This document shows, piece by piece, positions 54,806-64,000 of a stretch of DNA of 64,000 nucleotides. Position 1 is the first letter of the stretch, and each line of letters begins with the position of its first letter. The notes under the pieces were generated by a model that had not been told where the DNA came from, made no database searches, and saw only the letters and a program-made list of their open reading frames with translations. Made by a program: the position numbers and the translations under genes. This DNA is from Cristatella mucedo (taxonomy: Eukaryota; Bryozoa; Phylactolaemata; Cristatellidae), in the NCBI GenBank assembly GCA_009760855.2, contig WPIO01000061.1, forward strand, positions 2,375,001 to 2,439,000, in the 5' to 3' direction.

Positions 54806-55393
54806 ATGAGCTGTCCTCGGATATGCTACACAAAACAGGACCTGCTTAGCATAAGATGCGATTTCGCCATTAGTCGATACCTACCGGCGGGCCTTCTCCG
54901 GCGGGTCAGTGAGAACCTACCTGCATCCTGCGTTCGCCCCATCAACAGCTCGGCTATCAAACCTATGACTCGTAAGTTTAAAGTGCTAAATAGTACTTGT
55001 TGCGGTAGTAGCCCACCCGCTGTAGCCCAGCACATTGTGAAACGTCGTCCCACGGCCGTTACCAAGGTCCAATTCAAATTCGAAGAGCCAGCGTCCGCCA
55101 GGCCGGACGCAAACGCTAGAGAATACGAGCCACTTCATCGCCGTCGCCCAGTTGTTGGACAGCCTCTTAAATTCCGCCTACTAAATGTCCGCTCGCTAAA
55201 AACCAAGGGGTTACTTATCCGCGATCAGGTGGTCCAGGAGAAGCTAGATGCATTTCTGCTTACCGAAACCTGGATGACGCCTTGTTCCACTAGCTGTATT
55301 TCCGAGACCACCCCACCCGAGTTCTCATTCTATCAGTCCATGCGTTCTGACAAGGTTGGTGGCGGGTTGCAATTGTTGTTCGCGAATCGTTAG
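54806..55393 (+). pseudogene. L2-B N-terminal region and start of endonuclease
   Basis: 195 codons. The first ~115 residues are Pro/Arg-rich without a recognised domain. From about residue 122 the endonuclease begins: LKFRLLNVRSLKTKGLLIRD (first strand), LDAFLLTETWM with the catalytic Glu, and FSFYQSMRSDKVGGGLQLLF. A stop at 55391-55393 (a frameshift relative to the next frame) separates it from the rest of the endonuclease. Confidence 0.75.
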
Positions 55394-55401
55394 GCTATAA
55401 A

Positions 55402-56463
55402 ATGTGCAGTTTCTCGCATGGGTCATCGTTTGAATCAGTTGCTATCACGTCTGCATCAAAGACAATGCCTCTCACCGTTGTGATATACCGGCCTCCTTCT
55501 GGCTGTCTAAACTTGTTTATAGAGGAGTTTTCAGAGTTCCTCGCTAAAATATTTGTGTGTGACAGGCCGCTAATGATTGTAGGAGACTTCAATATTCACG
55601 TTGACAACCCTAGCAACAGCCAGTTCCGCTCATTTCTTGACTGCCTGGAGAATTTTGGTTTGGCCCAACACGTTAATCATAGCACACACGTCGGTAGCCA
55701 CATTCTAGATCTCGTGATCACTAAGGATGTCCTGCCCACTGACTTTGTGGTGTGCCCACTGACCCTCTCAGATCATTGTTCGGTCTCGTTTACTGTTCCT
55801 GCTCCCTCGTACGTGCAGGGCAATGTCGAATTTGCCAAACGACGTAACTTACAAAGCATTGACATGGACAAGTTTTTTAAATCTGTTTGTGATGCAGGCC
55901 TTCTTGATCTGCATTCAGACTCGACCGGCAGCCTCGATACCCTCACTGATGCGATGAACATGACACTCAGGAGTGCTCTTGACAAGCATGCTCCCGTTCG
56001 CTCTATCCGTGTTCAAAGTCGTCGAGATTGCTTTCAATTTACAAAAAAACTCCTTAAGATGCTCCGCATTAAGCGCAGGCTGGAACGTCGTTTCAAGAAA
56101 TCGAGGTCGGAGGCAGACCTAGTCAATTTTAAAGACTTCGTTCGAGTTTACACCCTAAAGCTTAAAAAAGCCAGGGCTTCTTTTTTCATTAGAAGACTGA
56201 ATTCCTGCCAGTCGGACCCTAAACAGATTTATAAGACAGTAAACCATTTACTGGCCAATGCTGTCAGGTCTGACTCTTCAGATATTAAGGGCTCGGCCGA
56301 AAATTTTTCAGCTTTCTTTACTGAAAAAATTGTGCACATTCGTGCCTCCATTAAGCCCCCTCCGACTAAAGCAATCGCCGTTCCTCAACCTGTGACCTTT
56401 CTTAAAAGGTTCTCTGATGTTTCTGCCTGTGATGTGGCTGCCTTAATAAGGTCTAGCAAATAG
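55402..56463 (+). pseudogene. L2-B endonuclease (rest) and linker
   Basis: 353 codons. Endonuclease motifs: VVIYRPPSG (about residue 27), MIVGDFNIHVDN (about 58, with catalytic Asp/Asn) and LSDHCSVSF (about 122, with the Asp-His pair). Then the linker: LLDLHSDSTGSLDTLTDAMN, KIKRRLERRFKK-like basic helix (LRIKRRLERRFKKSRSEADL) and KTVNHLLANAVRSDSSDIKG, ending RSSK with a TAG. The RT follows in the frame beginning at 56557, and the stop at 56461 lies in continuous homology, so it is a nonsense mutation. Confidence 0.8.
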
Positions 56464-56556
56464 AGCTCGTCTCCTGAAGACCCTATACCTTCATCTCTGT
56501 GGTCTTCACTTGCAGACCAACTTAGCCCTGCCATAACCAAGATTTTTAATGCTTCT

Positions 56557-57270
56557 TTGGGAAAAGAGGTCGTCCCCAAGTCCTTCAAATCGGAAATCGT
56601 TAGACCTATTCTTAAAAAGCCTGGATTAGACACAGAGGTCCTAGCAAACTATCGTCCAGTTTCCCTTCTTCCGTTCTTATCAAAGATTCTTGAAAAAATT
56701 GTCGCTAAGCAGCTAGTTGAACATATTGAAAATAATGGAATGTCAGAAACATTTCAATCAGGTTTCAAGAGGCGGCACTCTACTGAAACTGCTCACCTCC
56801 GTGTTAACGATGACATTCTACGTGGCAACGACGACGGGAATGTCACTGCCCTAGCTCTGCTAGATCTGTCAGCTGCCTTCGACACCATTGATCACGAAGT
56901 TCTGCTTGAACGACTGAGAACAACGATCGGTCTGGCAGATGAAGCACTGGCGTGGTTAAAATCGTACTTGTCTGATAGTGTTCAATCCGTGTCGTGTGGG
57001 GGTCAGGTCTCAGACATGAGAAGGGTCACCTGTGGAGTCCCTCAAGGGTCTGTACTTGATCCTTTGCTGTTCTCCATGTATACGCAACCTCTGGGAAAAG
57101 TGATTAAGGCCCATAGAATAGGATATCACTTCTATGCTGACGATACTCAGTTGTATTTCTCATTTAAACCGTCGGAATCTGCTGCAGCAACTGAGAAACT
57201 GAATGCTTGCCTTGCCGATATTCTAAGAATTGCCGAGCGATGGTTTCTTTCCCCAACAGTCTTTAAGTAG
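56557..57270 (+). pseudogene. L2-B reverse transcriptase, N-terminal two-thirds
   Basis: 237 codons: VRPILKKPGLDTEVLANYRP, VSLLPFLSKILEKIVAKQLV, FQSGFKRRHSTETAHLRVND, LLDLSAAFDTIDHEVLLERL (first catalytic Asp), [20 protein letters not shown] and [14 protein letters not shown] (YADD at 57133-57144, about residue 193). The last ~18 codons belong to the inverted neighbour. Thumb and C-terminal domain are absent. Confidence 0.85.
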
Positions 57271-58420
57271 AGGAATCAAAACAGCAAATACATTGTCTGT
57301 AGAGGACCAGCCGGTAGTATGCGGCTAAAATTAGTGCAGAAGTTCAGTTAAGTTTTGAAGGAGCCGAGCCATATTCATCACCAGTTGCAGTGGCCTAGTG
57401 GACTTTTCGGTAGCCCAGCCAAAACAGAAGTGCAGTAATCTAGCCGAGATCAAAAAAGGGAGCTACTTAAATATTGTGCACACAACCGTGGAAGATAATC
57501 CTTAATCTTTGTATAGGATAATAGGATCAGTCTAATGGCTAGCTGTGGAGGCTGTCTTCTTGATGAAACTTTCAAAGTTTAGTAAGTGGACAATGAGAAT
57601 GCCTAAATTCCGAGCACACCATGACGATAGCACAACAAAAAAGAGAATTAAATTTTAATAGTCCGCAGACTTTGAGTATCCTATGAGTAGCAGTTCAGTT
57701 TAGTTTTGTTAGGTTTGAGTAAATGTGCTAACGTCCAGGATTGGATATCTGCAGTGCATTGCATATGCAGTCAGCATTCAATTTATCAGTCGCTGCACAA
57801 GATTCTGACGTTGTAAAATAAAAATGCATGGGTATTTTAAACATAGAAGGTATAGCAGATTCAAGAAACCAGAATGCCTTCTCATAGAGTTTCACCATAA
57901 ATTGAGAACAGTAACTGATCAAGGACGAATCCCTATGGGTCTACACTGGTGACTGGTCTGGCCGATGACAGTTAACCCCAACACGACACGGATTGAATGC
58001 GATCGGACGAGTATGATTTCAACCACATCCATGCTGGTTCTGTCAAACTGATCAAAGTTATCAATCTTGAAAGTATGATATCGTGATTAATAGTGTTGAG
58101 CTCAGCTGCTAGTTCTAGCACGGCTTGGGAAGTGACATTCCCGCCATCATCACTGCATCGTATACTGTTAGTTACTCGGAACTGAGCAGTTTCAGTGGTG
58201 CGGTGTTACTTGAATCCCGATTGAAGTATTACTGAAAATAGTTTTTTTAAAGCATATATTAAAAGTTTTAAAACGACTATATTTCTGGAAATCTTTGAGA
58301 AGAAGGAGGAACAGGAAGATAGTACGCTAGAGCCTCTAAATCCTGCTCTGGCTTTGAACGAACGAAGGTTAATTTGAAGGACTTAGTAAAACCCGTTTCA
58401 ACTTGGTGGTGTGCTGAGTG
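57217..58420 (-). mobile_element. Diverged L2-B LINE, opposite orientation
   Basis: The minus strand, read from 58420 down: RT N-terminus (around 58370, AACCTTCGTTCGTTCAAAGC), AFDTI region (58080-58110), palm, and the thumb to C-terminal part near 57240-57300. Many indels. It meets the plus-strand L2-B head to head at 57216. Confidence 0.65.
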
Positions 58421-59614
58421 GATGTAGTTATTGCTTAATAAAATCTAGCCATGTTGCCTTCACGCATGATTTAGTAAATCTCAAGTGTGCTAAGCTTTGC
58501 CCTATGCGAGAAAACGAGGACCGTGGTTGCCTTGGGCTTATGATTCCTCCTGACCGTAGCTGGAGCTTGAGTCAGCCACTTGTCGATAAATGCCTGGTCT
58601 ACGGCCACGTCTGATCCTATACTATCCCATGAATGCCTTGCTTTATTCATTAAAACTGATACATATTGGCAATCGGCTAAATTTCTACCTAGGATATTGA
58701 TGTGGCCGTGGTTTGACCTCATTTCGTTTGCATAGGGACAATCAAACAGTCAAGATGAAGGGAAACCGTGTAAAACATGGATGCTGCTGGATGCAGTGAG
58801 GGAAAGCAGATAAACTGCAGTTTCGGCAGTAAATTCTGTCGCTAAGCAGCTTAACCAATTGGGCACTCTATACTGCTCGTGAAATTCTTGATTTGTGGAC
58901 GCCTTCGAGCTGCTGGTATAAGTTCGTATACGAGTAAGCACGTTTTCGAATTCGCACTTATGTCTGTTTAGGAGTTAAGTGCACTAAACTCAAATTATTG
59001 GTAATTCGTAGATTATAATGATTATAGTACATGCATTTTGGTTAGGGTTTGCTACACACATGGGGCTCAGCTAAGAGATGCCTTATTTGGTGACCAGAAT
59101 TGTAATTTGTGGTCAGGCTGAATGGGTTTTCCAGCGAATGCATGTGCATAAAGTAGAGAATTTGTGTGAAATCACTGTTCTACCGCGAAATGTCTTGGCT
59201 CCACTCATTTAAATTAAAGAGTCGGAACCCATAAAAAGTCAGTTAAGAAGAATCACTCGCTGCTGGCTATGCTGCTCACCTGGCCGTAAAGACTTCATGA
59301 GAGGTGCATGTGTAATTTCACACGTGTGAATATCCTGGGTTGATACACTTTCCTTAAAACTCTTTCAAGTAAAAAATATAAGCTGCGGGAGCTCACTGCC
59401 TGTGGACTTGGTTCGCTGAGTCATATTACAATTAGTTCCTAGTATGGTCAAGGAGGACATCCCTGCTCCATCTTGCCGCTTGACGGAAGGATCCAATCCT
59501 GCCGCTTGACTGATGGACTTTTTTGCTTAAATTAGTTGAGATTACCTTTATTGCAAGATTGGGCGTGTGATGAAGAGGGCTTCTACTACGGACTGCACTA
59601 ATAAGTATATCAAT
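58421..59614. other. Unassigned region
   Basis: Nothing recognised. Frames of 60-80 codons on both strands (58411-58722) have no motif. Confidence 0.4.
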
Positions 59615-59710
59615 TGAATTATTACATTAATAATAAGTATACATTTGTTATAGCATACTCTGAGAACTCAATATTTTTCCAGGCACTTTACTTTGCAATA
59701 AAGGCAGCCA
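59615..59710 (-). mobile_element. L2-A-like tail fragment
   Basis: TTAATAATAAGTATACATTT, GCATACTCTGAGAACTCAAT, TTTTTCCAGGCACTTTACTT and GCAATAAAGG: hairpin and tail only, diverged. Confidence 0.6.
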
Positions 59711-60439
59711 AAACCGCAGATTTAAGAATGGTGTTAAACAACATCTATGCACTGCAATGGTGCAATTATCAATATTTTGACGATATTCCTAATGGAATAT
59801 TATTATAAAATTTATTATTGCTGTTGCAGCTTCCGCGGTTCAAATTGGACGGTGCGTCAAGTTTCTGAATGACCCATGGCCCGAACTCTGCTATCAAACT
59901 GTGATCTTTAACGTAAGTAAACAAATGAAACGCGCAATAACATCGTGACGAAAGAACTTAATTTTAAGAACAGCGAAGTACATAACGACTGATTAAGAGG
60001 CTAAAGTTTTAGAAAAAGAAGACCATAGACATCTTCAAACTGCTTGTTTTAAGCTGAATAAATCAGCCTACTGCAAGGCTTGGAAGTAGTAGCTATATCA
60101 TAAAGACCTAGGGCTTTATTACCTAATTCTTAATCAGCAAAATAGGTCAAGGGATCGGTTCTATGACGGCACTACACGAAAGTATTATTCTTATTAATTA
60201 AGCGAATTCACAGCAGTGATAGCTCATACTTTTTCCTGAATTACGCAAGCAATATCTTTTCATACTTTCAGAACTAGAAAAGTAACTGGCATTCATTAAC
60301 TCATGATTTTCGCATAGGAATTTTAAGCAAGACGGTTAAGGGTCTTGCCATGTGTATGTATAATCACCAGCTTGTGAACTGTGTGCTGGTTGGGGCCAGT
60401 GATTAAAGTGCTCGCTCCGGCCGAGGTCTGGCAGAGGTC
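59711..60439. other. Unassigned region
   Basis: AT-rich; no recognised feature. Confidence 0.4.
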
Positions 60440-60519
60440 TTGAACCCCCTGTAATGTAATGTAATGTATATCAATCTGTAACTCCGAAAATCCATGAAAA
60501 TTATGTGGGTGTTACGCAG
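60440..60519 (-). mobile_element. L2-B tail-only fragment
   Basis: TGTAATGTAATGTAATGTAT (complement of the ATTAC tail), CTGTAACTCCGAAAATCC and GTGGGTGTTACGCAGG (hairpin). It is cut off after the hairpin by a microsatellite. Confidence 0.8.
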
Positions 60520-60520
60520 G

Positions 60521-60556
<36 letters not shown>

Positions 60557-60557
60557 G

Positions 60558-60598
<41 letters not shown>
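60520..60598 (+). repeat. (CT)n(TA)n compound microsatellite
   Basis: CT repeats at 60520-60538, then TA repeats at 60539-60596 with a GTATAA interruption. It joins the L2-B tail to the L2-A tail. Confidence 0.95.
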
Positions 60599-60600
<2 letters not shown>

Positions 60601-61817
60601 GAATTGATAAAGCGCCCTCAAAGAACTCAATCACTTCCTAGGCGTTTGTATTTGCTGCACGGGGAAATGCAATTGACTGGTGAATATTATTATGCTTGAT
60701 AAACAAATATAATGAATAAAATGGTTAAGGGTAACATGCACATTCAGCATGCAAATGTGGTTAGTGGCAGAATATATAAGCATATGAAGGACGAATCACT
60801 GAGACCCACTAACTGCTGTTCTAAATGTGTGTGTTGAAAGTTCTTTTTAAATGTGGTCAAGTCAGGGGATGTTCTGAGAAAAGTCGGGAAGGAGCTGTAG
60901 GCTTTTGGAGCGTGGAAAATAAATGCACGGTCTCTACAAAATTTGAGGTTTGTATGAAGTATTGGTAGACTGTTGGATTCTGAAAAGCTGGTGGTACGAT
61001 GCTTGGCCGGGTGGGGGAGTTGATCTTAGAGATAGGCTGGAGCCAAAGAATAAAGAGACCCAAAAGTGAGCGACAAAATCGTGAAGGCAATCCGTTGCTT
61101 GACTGGTAGCCAGTGCAAGTCGGCGAGAAGCGGAGTGATGTGGCAACTGCTGAGCTCACGACCAACAAGAATAACTGAGAAGTTTTGCACCAGCTGCAAT
61201 CACCTGATCGCACATGCCGGTAGGCCAGTAAGCAGTGAGTTGCACAAATCGAGACGGGATGACACGAATGCATGAACCGACATTGATGTCGTATCATTAT
61301 ATAAAAAAGCCCGAATTTTAGCAGTGTTATGCAGCTGAAAGCAGGCAGATTTGACTGTGGAGCTGATGTGGTTGTCTAACGAGAGGTCACTTTGAAACAT
61401 GACACCTATATTTCGAGCTGATTCAACTGGAGATATGCTAGCCGAGCCAATTTTGAGCGTCAGCCTTTCCAATTTGTGAATCACACTGGGTTTGCCAATA
61501 ACTAGTAAGTTAGTTTTATCATCGTTTAGTTTTAGAAAATGTGTTGCCATCCATGTGTGAATGTCACCAATACTTGCAGCACGTAAGTCGAGAGATATTG
61601 AGGTGCTTGAAGGCTGGGAAAGGTCACAGCAAAGGTACTACTGAGAGTCATCCCCATAGAAGTGAAAGCCGAGATTGTGCTTGGCAATCACATCAGCAAG
61701 AGGGAGAGTATAAACCGTGAAAAGAACCGGACCTAGCACGGAGCCCTGAGGTACTCCATATTTCAGAGGTACTTCAGATGAATCTTTGTCCATTCACGTC
61801 AATACTCTGGAGTCTCC
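60596..61817 (-). mobile_element. L2-A LINE, 3' part of copy split by Gypsy fragment
   Basis: Minus strand: tail, hairpin (AAAGCGCCCTCAAAGAACTC), 3' UTR, C-terminal domain in two frames (60857-61297 region), thumb (61200-61550: [40 protein letters not shown]) and palm, up to GGAGTCTCC at 61817. It continues at 63881-64000. Confidence 0.8.
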
Positions 61818-61837
61818 TGTGGTTGGCTTCAACCTTT

Positions 61838-62059
61838 TCACAGGGAGTGCGGTGGGCTGATTCCTTTGCTGCTTTGGACCACCGCCATCAAGGGAATCAG
61901 CCCACCGCACTCCCCGTGAAAAGGTTGAAGCCAACCACACTTTATCCAGTCCTCCACTTCCCGTTCATATTTTGCTTCTACCTCAGCCGGGATGCGATAT
62001 GAGGACACGCGGTTCTGCAGCATGGGGGCCTGTACGCCTTCTTTCCAGTTCCAGCACAC
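61838..62059 (-). pseudogene. Gypsy-type RT, first ~50 residues
   Basis: The minus strand encodes CWNWKEG, then YRIPAEVEAKYEREVEDWIK, CGWLQPFHGECGGLIPLMAV, VQSSKG, the conserved entry of Gypsy RT (fingers). It ends in the hairpin loop at about 61865-61892 and does not reach the catalytic blocks. Confidence 0.75.
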
Positions 62060-62311
62060 GTGCCACGCGCCATCGTGAAATACTGCAGTAAAATCTTTGT
62101 CGGAGACTGTAAGCTCGCTCGAATTTCCGACCTTTGCAACGAGCGAAACGTCGGTGGCCGGTGGTGAGTGAGGGCAGGTTACACTGTTTCTTTCGCCGCG
62201 GATGCATCGGGTCGCTGGAGCCTCATTACCGAAGTCAACTTGGCCTTCACCGCCGTGCCCTACGCGGACGCCGCCTAGCGCTCTTATGACATCTATCCCA
62301 AGGATGATGTC

Positions 62312-62638
62312 TCAGCCAGCAATTATATCGGTCACCAAACAATTAACCTCCAGCGGTACTCCTCTAATTAACAAGCTGACCTTACACGTAGAGGTACAGA
62401 GAGCGCGGTCACCGTTCATCATCAAGATACCCTCCCTCGCAGGCTGCAGATCACGAGAGGAGGCCAGCACTGGTGCAAGCACCGTGCGGGAGCAGCCGGT
62501 GTCGACAAGTGCAGTAGGAACTGGCCATTTAACATCACGCCAATGGAGGGCAGTCGCGCCGAAGTCAAGGGGAACACGCTGGCGCAGGTGTTGGCGGATC
62601 CCCTTATTCGTTTTTTTGATCGCCGAATTTTTTACCAC
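62312..62638 (-). pseudogene. Gypsy-type aspartic protease
   Basis: Retropepsin-like domain that would cut the Gag-Pol polyprotein. The catalytic motif ALVDTGCSRTVL lies at about residues 44-55 (DTG near 62495-62503), followed by MMNGDRALCTSTCKVSLLIR and PLEVNCLVTDIIAG. The frame ends at 62312 at an early stop just before where the inverted twin continues WDIILGMDVIRAL (the second conserved retropepsin block), so this copy is interrupted while the twin keeps that block. Upstream it overlaps gag by 35 bases. Confidence 0.75.
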
Positions 62639-63377
62639 ACGCAGCAGCTAGATGATTCGGATCGCCGTAGATCCAGCAAAGTCGCGTGCGTGGCCCGCTG
62701 CGAAAAGGCCGGTCGGTGTACCGCCTTTGCGAGTCCGTCTTAGACTGCACCATGACGCCACGGGTCTGAGCGCGTCGATCCTCGAAACGGCCGGCGAGAC
62801 ATGCCGCACTTGACGAGACAAAGTTCCTCGACATTTCAACCAGCACGGGCAAATCAGCTTTGGTAAGCGAGCACGCTGCTCGAAGTTGCTGCTTTACGTC
62901 ATCGGGTAGGCCCGACACAAATGCCCACTTCAGCAAAGACTCCGGGGGATACGCAGGTGCCCTCGCTTGAGCAGCAAAGACAATAGACGCCAAGCGAACA
63001 AGGTCGGCCAAGTAGACGTCTGGCGACTCACCCTCGTGAAGTTTTCTGCTCGATAACTCGTCGTACGCGCGGAAGCCATCGGGCGAAAACGCGGCGCTGA
63101 GTGCGCGTTTCACCTTCGTATAGCCACATTTATCACTGTCCACCAGCCCTTCATAGACGGCAAAAGCTCCACCGGTTAAATACAAGGGCATGAGTGCAGC
63201 AAGATCGTCATCTTTAATCTTGTTCGTCTTGGCTACGGAGTCCAGTCGACGTACCCAGACGAAGCTGGTTTTGCCGTCATAAGGTTCGATTTTGCCTAGC
63301 ATTACCATTGATGCCATCGACTCCATCCCAAGAAATAGCTTGTGCTTCGATGTGCCTTGCACGAAGAACGCCCGCAC
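62604..63377 (-). pseudogene. Gypsy-type Gag with altered zinc knuckle
   Basis: A 257-codon Gag-like protein, the structural protein that packages retrotransposon RNA. The likely real start is the Met of MESMASMVMLGKIEPYDGKT, 18th codon of the frame. The capsid-like part holds WVRRLDSVAKTNKIKDDDLA, LYLTGGAFAVYEGL, YDELSSRKLHEGESPDVYLA and FVSGLPDDVKQQLRAAC, the retrotransposon-gag pattern. Near the C-terminus the nucleocapsid knuckle reads CWIYGDPNHLAAAC: the second Cys of the CCHC motif is Tyr. It overlaps the protease frame by 35 bases in a different frame. The frame is long and clean, so the insertion is recent, but the element lacks most of pol. Confidence 0.8.
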
Positions 63378-63403
63378 AGAACCAACACCAAGTTTATTCT
63401 ACT

Positions 63404-63880
63404 ACGGTGCTTGCATCAGTGCTGGCCTCCTCTCGTGATCTGCAGCCTGCGAGGGAGGGTATCTTGATGATGAACGGTGACCGCGCTCTCTGTACCTCTA
63501 CGTGTAAGGTCTGCTTGTTAATTAGAGGAGTACCGCTGGAGGTTTATTGTTTGGTGACCGATATAATTGCTGGCTGGGACATCATCCTTGGGATGGATGT
63601 CATAAGAGCGCTAGGCGGCGTCCGCGTAGGGCACGGCGGTGAAGGCCAAGTTGACTTCGGTAATGAGGCTCCAGCGACCCGATGCATCCGCGGCGAAAGA
63701 AACAGTGTAACCTGCCCTCACTCACCACCGGCCACCGACGTTTCGCTCGTTGCAAAGGTCGGAAATTCGAGCGAGCTTACAGTCTCCGACAAAGATACTA
63801 CTGCAGTATTCCACGATGGAGCGTGGCACGTGCGCTGGAACTGGAAAGAAGGAGCGGTACCGGCCTGCATATACTCAGAC
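63404..63880 (+). pseudogene. Inverted copy of the protease-RT spacer
   Basis: The plus strand encodes TVLASVLASSRDLQPAREGI, MMNGDRALCTSTCKVCLLIR, PLEVYCLVTDIIAGWDIILG and MDVIRALGGV, then through SEFPTFATSE-type spacer (in the reading frame, EVGNSSELTVSDKD-like) to WNWKEG and SDHIS. It begins just after the protease DTG, which this arm lacks. About 390 bases near the inner part differ from the other arm at only ~5 positions, while the last ~30 bases are clearly diverged. Confidence 0.75.
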
Positions 63881-64000
63881 CACATTTCCCACTGAGATAG
63901 GACCTGAACCACTGCAGGGCAGTGCCATTGATGCCCAGGCAAGATGAGAGGCGCTCTAGAAGAACTTTGTGATCGATGATATTGAAAGCTACCGAAAGAT
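63881..64000 (-). mobile_element. L2-A LINE, 5' continuation of the 60.6-61.8 kb copy
   Basis: The complement of the RT stretch LERLSSRLGITGTALQWFRS plus upstream DLSAAFDTI, entering from CCCACTGAGATAGGACCTGA. It runs off the window end. Confidence 0.8.

Larger units (their letters stand above)
54690..57216 (+). mobile_element. L2-B LINE, 5' and central parts, 3' end missing
   Basis: The longest L2-B here: a GC-rich leader with two hairpins (54699-54716; 54763-54778 with a TTCG loop), a first frame ending in the start of the endonuclease (54806-55393), endonuclease and linker (55402-56463), and RT (56557-57270). It breaks off after the YADD region at LADI (57216), where minus-strand L2-B sequence begins. 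Loss of the 3' end is unusual for a LINE and suggests later deletion or recombination. Confidence 0.8.
61818..63880 (-). mobile_element. Rearranged palindromic Gypsy-type LTR-retrotransposon fragment
   Basis: 2.06 kb inserted in an L2-A copy. Read on the minus strand: antisense protease region (63862-63404), a short leader with AATAAA, gag (63377-62604), protease (62638-62312), the start of RT (62059-61893), a 27-bp loop, then an inverted copy of the RT start (61865-61818). The protease parts form ~98%-identical inverted arms (62035-62485 and 63404-63862). The borders are TGTGGT and ACCACA, with TCTCC on the left and TTTCC on the right as a possible 5-bp duplication. No complete LTRs and no integrase. 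Confidence 0.7.

Noticed and set aside
60520-60598. Regulatory TA-rich element
   Set aside because: A plain (CT)n(TA)n microsatellite between two LINE tails; nothing supports a function.
63308-63895. A complete second Gypsy protease gene on the plus strand
   Set aside because: The frame starts in antisense gag leader, lacks the catalytic DTG and is the inverted arm of the palindrome.

Overview
The window reads as animal nuclear DNA, probably from an invertebrate. One interrupted gene with GT/AG splice borders (a tyrosylprotein sulfotransferase) lies in a dense mosaic of L2-clade LINEs, tRNA-derived SINEs, a hAT DNA transposon, an LTR-retrotransposon fragment and satellite-like DNA. There are no operons, Shine-Dalgarno sites or phage/plasmid genes. 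I cannot name the species from sequence alone.

Layout. 1.2-5.6 kb: three plus-strand exons of a TPST-type Golgi sulfotransferase, joined by phase-consistent introns; the last short coding piece was not found. 6.1-11.1 kb: an L2-B LINE broken open by a hAT transposon, an L2-A 3' end, a SINE and an unidentified 0.4-kb insert. 11.6-15.5 kb: an unusual element with ~115-bp terminal inverted repeats, filled with ~172-bp higher-order repeats built on 10-bp-phased GCAAT words and itself interrupted by LINE and SINE insertions. 15.5-44 kb: overlapping L2 copies of two families, including the best reverse transcriptase reading frame (32.3-33.5 kb) and a near full-length L2-A on the minus strand (39.7-43.3 kb). 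45.1-45.74 kb: three tandem repeats in a row. 46-61.8 kb: more L2, including the longest L2-B with endonuclease and reverse transcriptase (54.7-57.2 kb). 61.8-63.9 kb: a palindromic Gypsy-type gag/protease/RT fragment inside an L2-A copy.

Working names. L2-A is the L2 family ending in a GCGCC...GGCGC hairpin plus (ATT)n. L2-B is the L2 family ending in a GTAAC...GTTAC hairpin plus (ATTAC)n. Both share the L2 order of endonuclease, reverse transcriptase and C-terminal domain, but they have separate 3' ends and are inserted into one another repeatedly, so both were active over overlapping periods. Almost every LINE copy is 5'-truncated and carries stops or frameshifts, so I treat them as fossils. 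Family assignments rest on protein motifs and on copy-to-copy comparison within the window; no database search was possible.
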